Positions 57,490 to 64,000 of a stretch of DNA of 64,000 nt are shown one piece after another; position 1 is the first letter of the stretch; every line of letters begins with the position of its first letter. Source of the DNA: Paludibacteraceae bacterium (GTDB taxonomy: Bacteria; Bacteroidota; Bacteroidia; Bacteroidales; Paludibacteraceae); the NCBI GenBank assembly GCA_905233375.1, contig CAJOEJ010000006.1, forward strand, positions 1-64,000, in the 5' to 3' direction. A program made the translations under genes and the position numbers. The notes below the pieces were generated by a model. It worked only from the letters and a program-made list of their open reading frames with translations, had not been told where the DNA came from and did no database searches.

Positions 57490-57553
57490 TGTCGAGAGAA
57501 TCACGTATCCCACCTTACCCTATATATACTATGTATATATCCCGTGATTTTGA
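57488..57553 (-). repeat. 66-nt hairpin element, copy 3 (3' of sprA)
   Basis: Identical at 62 of 66 positions to 22491-22556. Outer arms AATCACG and CGTGATT are perfect here; inner arms TATATATAC / GTATATATC. Ends 8 nt before the sprA stop. Confidence 0.88.
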
Positions 57554-57561
57554 CAAACCGC

Positions 57562-60500
57562 TTACCGTGTCAGCATGAGTTTGATGTTGATGCCGACGTT
57601 GTCCGCCTTGACCGGATAGGACGACGAGATGAGCGGAGTGGTGCCTTGGTGGTCATAGAAGAGCTGGAGGTTGATCTTCTGGCTGAGCACGTAGTCCGCC
57701 GAGATCTTGATGGCAAGCACTTTGTTGCCGGACGAAGCCTGCGTGATACCTTCCTCCACCTTGCGGAGAAGCATCTTCACATCCTTGTAGGACACATCCA
57801 CCTGCAACTTGAGGTCGTTGCTCACTTTCTTCTGCGCACCGTCTTTGTTCTTCGTGATGAAATTGAGGTTCTTGATCGTGTATCCGCCTCCGATGACGAA
57901 CTCGTTGGTATGTCCTTCGGTCAGCTGGACGGATGTGATATTGAGTGCGAGGTTCCGTTGCTTGCGGAACTCGGCTTTGACGCTCAGGCTGTTTTTCATC
58001 GTCATGTTGAGTCCGATGAGCGGGCTGAAGGCTTCGGTGAGCGTCACGCTGCTGATGTCGTACGCGGAGGAGGGCGTCGGCGCATCGTTGGTGACGTCAC
58101 GGACGAAACCGACCTGTTTGTTGTTACCGTCGGCTCCGATCCATGTCGAGTAGCTGCTGAACGCGCCGATAGCGTATTTGCAAGTGTAGGCGTGTGTCAG
58201 GGTCACCGATTTGAAGTGGTCGCGCATCCACGGCAGTTTGCCCAGCCCGTCGTACGTGACAGACCAGTTGGGCAGCATGCGTAAGATGCTGACGAAAGGC
58301 GTGAGGCTGACCTTGTTGGCGTCCTGTCCCGTGTAGGCGGAGAGGAACGCAGGGACGAGCACATCGGCGGAGTTGTTGTTGACACGGCCGTGCTTGTTCG
58401 GGTCGTACTTGGTGCCCGCAGGTATGTTCGCCATGAAGCCGGACGAAGGCAGCGTGATGCCGGTGTACTGGTCTTGGACGCGTCCCACAAGCGTCTCGCG
58501 GTTGGCAAGGAACGCATCGTACGCGCTGTTGCTGAAATTCTCCTCCTGCGCTCCGATGCGGCTGAACATCGTTCCGATAGCAACTTGCGTGATGTTGAAC
58601 GAACCGGTTATGTTCTCCTGCATCTGGTCATAGGAATAGATGATCGAGGACGATTGCGCCATGTAACGTTTGCCGTTAAGCTGGATCTTGAGTCCGGGCA
58701 GCGGTTCGAGGGTCAGTTTGATATCGAGGTCGGAAGTGTGTGCGCGTGCGGCAGGTTGGACGATACTGGTGTCTCCCGAGAGCCATCCGTTCTGCTGTGC
58801 CCGCTCGAGCATGTTATTGGGTATGAAACCGAAGGCGAAATCGTATCCCGGCGCATAAGCTCCGTTGACCTTGCGCTGTCCCATGAAGCCCGCTTCGGGC
58901 AGGAAGCCCGGAATGGTCATGGAGTTCGTCTCACGGTAGGTGACCTGCAGCTTGCGGAACATCGTTCCGACATAGGCGAACATGTCTCCTGCGATTTGCT
59001 TGGGTGTGCGCTCGTTCGGGTCGCGCGTCGTGACGGTGACGGTGGCATTGGCGCAATCGGTCTTCGGGGTCAAGGTGACCTTGGTGTTGCCCGACGGCTT
59101 GAATTGAACGGGGATGCTCTTGCCCGTCGAGTCCGCCACCACGACGGTCAGCACCTCGCTGTTGAGACGGTGGGTGATCTCGACCGCTTCGCCTTTCTTG
59201 AGGCTGACGGTCTGGGTGTAGTTCTTGGGCTTGAAATTCTTGCGGGCGTTGCGACCGGTGTACCGCTGCGTCATGTTCTTCCAGTACTTGGACTTGCCGT
59301 ACCATGTCTCGAAATTGATGCCTCCGTCCACCTGCCATGTCTGCACGGAGCTGACGGTGTTACCGCGGTCCACACCGGAAGTGGTGGAGGCAGTGCGTGT
59401 CCAGTTGTAGTTGGCGTTATAGGAACCGTTGGCGGTGATGGCGTCTAATCCCGGAATGCGGTTGAGAGGCACGTTCCAGCTGGCGGTGAAGACCTGCTGG
59501 TAGGTGTACGGCGAACCGAACTTGGCGAGAGAACGCTGGATTGTGTCGCGCCATGCCTCGTAGTGGTCGTGGTTGAAGTCCGCATCGAAATACTGCCCTT
59601 TGAGAATCTCCGGCGTGTACTTGCCTTCGTCGATGATGGCGTTCATACCCGATTGGAAGGAGAACTTCATGTTCTTCGTCAGGTCGAACTTGATATCAAC
59701 GTTACGGTCCCATGTAAAATCCTTGCTGAAAGTCAGATCCATGGCGTCGGCGGACGAACCCGCCAGATCGCGCATCTTCATATGGCTGAAGGTACGGTGC
59801 ATGTTGGTGCTGAACGACCATGATTGCGGCAGGTAGTAGATGTTCGCCTCTTTGAGGAGTTTCACTTTCTGCACTTTCTCTAACTTGGCAAACGGTTCCC
59901 ACGGCTTGGGATTGAAGCTGTAGGCGTACTGGAACGAACCTCTGGCATCGGTGGAGTAGTTCGTTTCCATCTCCGGCGAGTGCTCGCTTTGCTTGTTGTA
60001 GGAAGCGGAGATGGAGAAGTTAGCCGGGTCGTAGAACATATCCTTCTTCTTCGAGTGGATATTGACCTTGAAGTTGCTCACGGAGAACGATGTCGCCTCG
60101 CGTACGGTGTTCGACATCTGCTTGATGCTGTCTTTCTGCTCCTTGCTGTCATATGCACTGAGCGTCTCGCTCAACTTGACGTCCGTGTCAAGCGGGTCGT
60201 AGTTGGGGCTGGTGGTCTCGTTGCTGTAGGAGACGTACAGCGGCATCTGTATCTTCGCCTGCTCCGGGAAGAGACGTCCGGCTTCCAATGCGGCGCTGAC
60301 AGAGAGCTGGTAGAAGTTCTCCATGTTGCGGTCGAGCACGTTGGACTCGATGGATCCGTATCCGGCTGTCTCTAATCGTCCGGCTACGTTGACCTGGGCG
60401 ATGTCGCTGATAGCGAGGGCGGCATTTGCCATGGCGGCTATACCGCCTTGCTCGTTGAACTGGCTCAGACGCAGCTCGTTGACCCATATCTCTCCGCTCG

Positions 60501-63500
60501 CATCGTGCTGACCGTTGTTGCGCACACCGATCATGATGGTCGATACCTCTTCGAGGGTCGGGTTACCCAGGACGGTGATCTTGTTCTGCGGCTTGTCGGA
60601 TGCATCATCGTAGATGACGTACGGGATAGTGTTGCCCACGCCGCTGTTACCCGCACGTTTGGCTCGGTTGCGTGCCAGCTTGGCGTCGGTGAGCACACGG
60701 AGCGGGAAGTCGAACATGTTCTCCGTCGGCCATACTTTCTCGCGGTCGGCGGCGGAGTTGTTGTTATAGATACCCGCATCGGTCAGATGCAGAGGGATCT
60801 CGTATTCGTAGTAGTTGTTGCGCAGGTCGGTACCGAGACGGATGAAGCAGGACAGGTCGCCGTCCTTCAGTTCGGGGTCAATGGCGCTCAGCTGCTCTGC
60901 GTGAACGAACATCTGCAGGTTCTTGTACTGGCGCATGTCGTAGCCGGTGTTCTTGTACATCGCTCGGGCATCATGCGGGCTGAGGTTCATCACACGGAGC
61001 ACCATCGCCTGTTCGTTCTGGGCGATGAGTTGTGCCTGTCCGGGGTCTGTCTGCCGGCTCACACCCGGAGGCAATACGTAGTTGACCGGAGTGCGGGTGC
61101 TGTTTTCCTCTATGTTAACCGTCTGAACATCAATGGATGCCGATGTGTTGACGGCGGTGCCTACCGGCGCGAGGTCGCGTGTGTACTGGCGCCATTCGCC
61201 GCGTACCAGATCCATCGTGGCGAAACGCAGATGCGTCTCTTTCTCGCAGCCCGTGAGGTACATGCGGACAAAACGGATGGATTTCCAGTTACGGATGGAA
61301 CCGATTCGCTGCACGCTCGCGCTGTCCCCTTTGAGAGGGATCTTGAACTGGTACCACGTCACATCCTGGCTCTCGCCGTTACGCAACTGGACGCGGCTCA
61401 CTTTCTTCTCGGTGATATGCTGCCGTCCCACCTCCATCATGTCGGGACGCAGGAGCACCTTGTACTGGTAGTATTTCTCGTACTCGTTGAGCGTGTTGTC
61501 CAGGTTGATGTCCTCCACATCGGGGGTAAGGGTCGATGCAGTACCGTAGCTCTCCGTCTGTTGCTCCGCCGCAGGTGAGTTGCCTTCTGTTCCGTTGAAA
61601 TGCTTGTAGCGGTCGAGAATGGACACCTGCTCCTCGTCGAAGTCGGATCCTCTGTAATAATGGAAATTGTCACCCGCAGGGTCGTTCCGTGGCGAGAAGC
61701 GCTCGTCCGCCCAGCGGTTCCATACGTCGGCGCTGACACGGCTCTGGAGATCCGTGAGGTATTGTTTGTAGGCAGGCCAGTTCTTCTCCTGCTCGCTGTT
61801 CAAACCGTTCAGACCGACATCCTGCATCGCCCGTGATCCGGTCTCGTTGCTGAATGCGACAACGGTACTGGTGGTCTTGGGCACGTATCCCCATATGGTC
61901 GAATCGACACGTCCTGCATCGGAAGGGGATACCGGCATACCGTGCTCGAACGCTTTCTTGCCGTCGCGGAGGATGTCTTCGCTGATGTCACCGAGGTTGA
62001 TGTACAACTCGCCGTTGTAGCCGTCCGGGTTCGTCAGCGCCGGATCCATGAGCCAGAACTGGATGTATTCGATATTGGCTTTCTCGAAGTCCGTATTGTC
62101 CAGACGGCGCATGATACCGCCCCAGCGTTTATTCGGCGTCAGGAGCTTGCCGTCCGTGCCTATCTCGCTCGCATTGATGTTGTACTGACCGCGTTCGTCC
62201 GGGTAGAAAGCCAGGTTGAGGATGGCTAATTTCGTGTCCACGTTGCTCGCTTCCTGACGATTGGGGTATATCTCGTCCTGATAGACGATACGGGTACGGT
62301 GGTCGCTGAGGGCAACGAGGTCGTTCTTGATATGTGCGGGCGTGTTCGTTTGCGGATAGCCGAAGATGGGATCCACGGTGAACCACGCCAGCTGCGCACG
62401 GTTCTTGTTATAGGTGATCTGGTTGATGTCCTTCGATTCGTCAAAGACGGTAGGCGTGGAAGCAAGGAACCAGTAACTCGGGTAGTGGATGTCGATATTG
62501 GTGGTAGTCGCCTCGAAATCATCGATATACGCCGTTCCGACAGCACCCACGTCACGGGTGTGTCCGGGGATAAGATGCGCGAACTCGGCGTTGATCTGGA
62601 ACGTGGACGGCGCCGTAGCGGTTATCCAGGGAATCTTGTCGATGGCGTTGGTGAGCCATTGCATCTCGGTCTTCCAGCTGCCGTTGACACCCCATATGGT
62701 GTTCGCCAGTGGCTCTGAACCCGTGTTGACTTTCGTCGTCAGGGGGCGTTCGCGCAGGTGCATGATGGTACCGCCGAGGACAAGATCCTTGGTGAACTCG
62801 TACTCCAAATGCGCGCCGAAGAGCGATTTGCGCTGCATGGAGAACGTGCTTTGGTTCTCCAGACGCACATCCACGTTCGTTCCGGATTCGAGAATGGAGG
62901 TGTTGAGGATAGTCACCGTTCCCATCGTGTAATCGACCGTATAATCGACGTTCTCGATCAGGGTGGCACCTCCCGCGGTGACGGTGACAGAACCGCGCGG
63001 CACGTTCATCGCACCAAGACGTATCTCGCTGCTGTTCGTGCCTTTGTACTTACCGGTCAGGTGGAACTTGTTCTTCTCGCTGATTTCCTGCGCAATGACC
63101 AGCGTGGAGTCGTACAACTCAGGGAAACAGTATTTGGCTGTCAGCTTCGGGTCGTTGCCCAGCATGGCTGCCAGATGGCTGCCGAACGGTTCCAGCACGG
63201 GGAAGATGATCTTGCCGCCGGACGAATAAACGGTCATTCCTTCGATGAAGTCGAATCTGCCGTCGGGACTTGCGTTGTGCTTCTGGTCGAGGCGGTCGAG
63301 ATTCATCACGCGCAGCAACTGTTTGCCGCTGATGGAACCTTCGTTGAGGTACTGCACATCCGTTCCGACGGAGTCGTTGCGGTAGGTGATATACAGTTCG
63401 AATTTGTCCTGGTTGAGGCTGGTGGCGCCGAGGGCGTAGATGTTTTTCATCATAAGATCCCACGTGCCTCTCTCCTTGCGCATCGGCGCATTGGCGCTGC

Positions 63501-64000
63501 TCTTCAACATCTTGAGTGCCAGCGCGTTCGGCGTGCGTAGCTCTTCGTTACCGTCCGTGGAGAACTCACCGACCTGATACACTTTGCCGTTGTAGGTGTA
63601 TTCGTACGCAACCGCTAATACCTCGTCCTGGTTCAACGCCGATTTGAGGGAGATGTAACCCAGGGCGCTATTGAGCGTATATTCGCTGCTGGTGAGCAAG
63701 CGGGCGGATTCCACTTTCTCAAAGTCCCTTCCGCCTTCCATGCCGTTGAGCCCTTCGAGCACGGTGCTCGTCTGCTGCAGGTCTCGGAACGAGGTGGAGC
63801 GTATCGTGGAGTACAGGTCGTTGGCGCTGTTGTCCGGTGCCAGATCGGGCGCACTGGTCCATGATTCGTTCTGCAGGTGGGCGGTGTTCTCTCCCAAGTC
63901 GGCGAACGCCACAATGTTACGCGCCTGATCGTAGTTGCCGCGTTTGTTCGTGATCCATACCTCAATCTTGCTGATCGTAGCACCGCTCGCTACGTACGGT
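57562..64000 (-). CDS. sprA: SprA, type IX secretion outer-membrane translocon (partial, 5' end outside)
   Basis: At least 2145 aa in the window; the reading frame stays open through base 64000 (…ISKIEVWITNKRGNYDQARN), so several hundred N-terminal residues are missing. SprA forms the giant 36-strand beta-barrel that exports T9SS proteins and gliding adhesins. Visible features: GRFDFIEGMTVYSSGGKIIF, ERPLTTKVNTGSEPLANTIW, DDFEATTTNIDIHYPSYWFL, AFKPWEPFAKLEKVQKVKLL-type SprA mid region and the outer-membrane end DNVGINIKLMLTR. The apparent start at 63912 is a GTG inside the gene and is not the real start. Confidence 0.95.
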   Translation of the reverse strand, partial: PYVASGATISKIEVWITNKRGNYDQARNIVAFADLGENTAHLQNESWTSAPDLAPDNSANDLYSTIRSTSFRDLQQTSTVLEGLNGMEGGRDFEKVESARLLTSSEYTLNSALGYISLKSALNQDEVLAVAYEYTYNGKVYQVGEFSTDGNEELRTPNALALKMLKSSANAPMRKERGTWDLMMKNIYALGATSLNQDKFELYITYRNDSVGTDVQYLNEGSISGKQLLRVMNLDRLDQKHNASPDGRFDFIEGMTVYSSGGKIIFPVLEPFGSHLAAMLGNDPKLTAKYCFPELYDSTLVIAQEISEKNKFHLTGKYKGTNSSEIRLGAMNVPRGSVTVTAGGATLIENVDYTVDYTMGTVTILNTSILESGTNVDVRLENQSTFSMQRKSLFGAHLEYEFTKDLVLGGTIMHLRERPLTTKVNTGSEPLANTIWGVNGSWKTEMQWLTNAIDKIPWITATAPSTFQINAEFAHLIPGHTRDVGAVGTAYIDDFEATTTNIDIHYPSYWFLASTPTVFDESKDINQITYNKNRAQLAWFTVDPIFGYPQTNTPAHIKNDLVALSDHRTRIVYQDEIYPNRQEASNVDTKLAILNLAFYPDERGQYNINASEIGTDGKLLTPNKRWGGIMRRLDNTDFEKANIEYIQFWLMDPALTNPDGYNGELYINLGDISEDILRDGKKAFEHGMPVSPSDAGRVDSTIWGYVPKTTSTVVAFSNETGSRAMQDVGLNGLNSEQEKNWPAYKQYLTDLQSRVSADVWNRWADERFSPRNDPAGDNFHYYRGSDFDEEQVSILDRYKHFNGTEGNSPAAEQQTESYGTASTLTPDVEDINLDNTLNEYEKYYQYKVLLRPDMMEVGRQHITEKKVSRVQLRNGESQDVTWYQFKIPLKGDSASVQRIGSIRNWKSIRFVRMYLTGCEKETHLRFATMDLVRGEWRQYTRDLAPVGTAVNTSASIDVQTVNIEENSTRTPVNYVLPPGVSRQTDPGQAQLIAQNEQAMVLRVMNLSPHDARAMYKNTGYDMRQYKNLQMFVHAEQLSAIDPELKDGDLSCFIRLGTDLRNNYYEYEIPLHLTDAGIYNNNSAADREKVWPTENMFDFPLRVLTDAKLARNRAKRAGNSGVGNTIPYVIYDDASDKPQNKITVLGNPTLEEVSTIMIGVRNNGQHDASGEIWVNELRLSQFNEQGGIAAMANAALAISDIAQVNVAGRLETAGYGSIESNVLDRNMENFYQLSVSAALEAGRLFPEQAKIQMPLYVSYSNETTSPNYDPLDTDVKLSETLSAYDSKEQKDSIKQMSNTVREATSFSVSNFKVNIHSKKKDMFYDPANFSISASYNKQSEHSPEMETNYSTDARGSFQYAYSFNPKPWEPFAKLEKVQKVKLLKEANIYYLPQSWSFSTNMHRTFSHMKMRDLAGSSADAMDLTFSKDFTWDRNVDIKFDLTKNMKFSFQSGMNAIIDEGKYTPEILKGQYFDADFNHDHYEAWRDTIQRSLAKFGSPYTYQQVFTASWNVPLNRIPGLDAITANGSYNANYNWTRTASTTSGVDRGNTVSSVQTWQVDGGINFETWYGKSKYWKNMTQRYTGRNARKNFKPKNYTQTVSLKKGEAVEITHRLNSEVLTVVVADSTGKSIPVQFKPSGNTKVTLTPKTDCANATVTVTTRDPNERTPKQIAGDMFAYVGTMFRKLQVTYRETNSMTIPGFLPEAGFMGQRKVNGAYAPGYDFAFGFIPNNMLERAQQNGWLSGDTSIVQPAARAHTSDLDIKLTLEPLPGLKIQLNGKRYMAQSSSIIYSYDQMQENITGSFNITQVAIGTMFSRIGAQEENFSNSAYDAFLANRETLVGRVQDQYTGITLPSSGFMANIPAGTKYDPNKHGRVNNNSADVLVPAFLSAYTGQDANKVSLTPFVSILRMLPNWSVTYDGLGKLPWMRDHFKSVTLTHAYTCKYAIGAFSSYSTWIGADGNNKQVGFVRDVTNDAPTPSSAYDISSVTLTEAFSPLIGLNMTMKNSLSVKAEFRKQRNLALNITSVQLTEGHTNEFVIGGGYTIKNLNFITKNKDGAQKKVSNDLKLQVDVSYKDVKMLLRKVEEGITQASSGNKVLAIKISADYVLSQKINLQLFYDHQGTTPLISSSYPVKADNVGINIKLMLTR

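Overview
The window looks like chromosomal DNA of a member of the order Bacteroidales, family unresolved. The gene complement fits: a very large SprA (type IX secretion) gene runs off the right end, and there are WbqC-like, POT-family, GH28 and paired FKBP-lipoprotein genes. The promoters fit too: at least ten sites carry the Bacteroidetes -33/-7 pair (TTG, 19-21 nt, TAnnTTTG), often with an extended -33 of the form TTTGCATATATG or TTGCGTATGTC. Most genes lie on the minus strand in tight, often overlapping runs.

Layout. 1-3050: small accessory region with an HNH endonuclease, two hypothetical genes and a WYL regulator, all minus. 3180-7830 (+): exported C1 peptidase, IMPACT/YigZ-like protein, acyltransferase, coaD, S41 protease. 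7910-10860 (-): 5-alpha-reductase-like membrane enzyme, Old-Yellow-Enzyme reductase and SDR, probably a steroid or lipid reduction operon behind a promoter whose spacer holds an 18-bp perfect palindrome. 10870-15260 (-): GH3-family enzyme, HAD hydrolase, acyltransferase, DMT permease. 15300-18020 (+): response regulator with Glu at the phospho-acceptor position, rpe, short ComEC. 18060-22350 (-): reversed-order Fe-ADH/ALDH fusion, MutT, a RAYT-type HUH transposase and a restriction-modification remnant. 22560-37430 (-): GH28, truA, flippases, FKBPs, riboflavin synthase, rsmI, peptide transporter, ilvE, wbqC-like, lepB, dapB. 37500-43550 (-): serine protease and partner, a repeat- and purine-rich gap, then an AT-rich operon (LPP20-like protein, LPP20/DUF4384-like protein, caspase-like lipoprotein) preceded by a candidate structured RNA. 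43840-53380 (-): coaE, MBOAT plus SGNH pair, trkH, trkA, dxs, NadR-like kinase. 53460-55830 (+): FeoB with a degenerate G domain, HMA protein, tRNA-Ala(GGC). 55865-64000 (-): acidic hypothetical protein, SprT-like protein, sprA.

The most striking feature is a set of short repeats spread between and inside genes. One set consists of 7-nt tandem repeats (TTATTGG, TTCTTAA, TCTTCAA, WTTGTMC, TTGTCCA, GAAAACG, GTTTAAA classes). Another is a GC-rich palindrome. Both occur inside conserved enzymes (dapB, coaE, dxs, ilvE, lepB, ctpA, MBOAT, DMT, Fe-ADH) and keep the frame. The GC-rich palindrome is read in different frames in coaE and in the MBOAT gene, so it spread as DNA and not as a protein motif. 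A third family, a 66-nt hairpin element, sits 2-8 nt past the stop codons of three genes. A RAYT gene that carries its own palindrome is a plausible mobiliser for at least one of these families.

All calls were made by eye from the sequence. Functions are family-level inferences unless a catalytic motif is cited.
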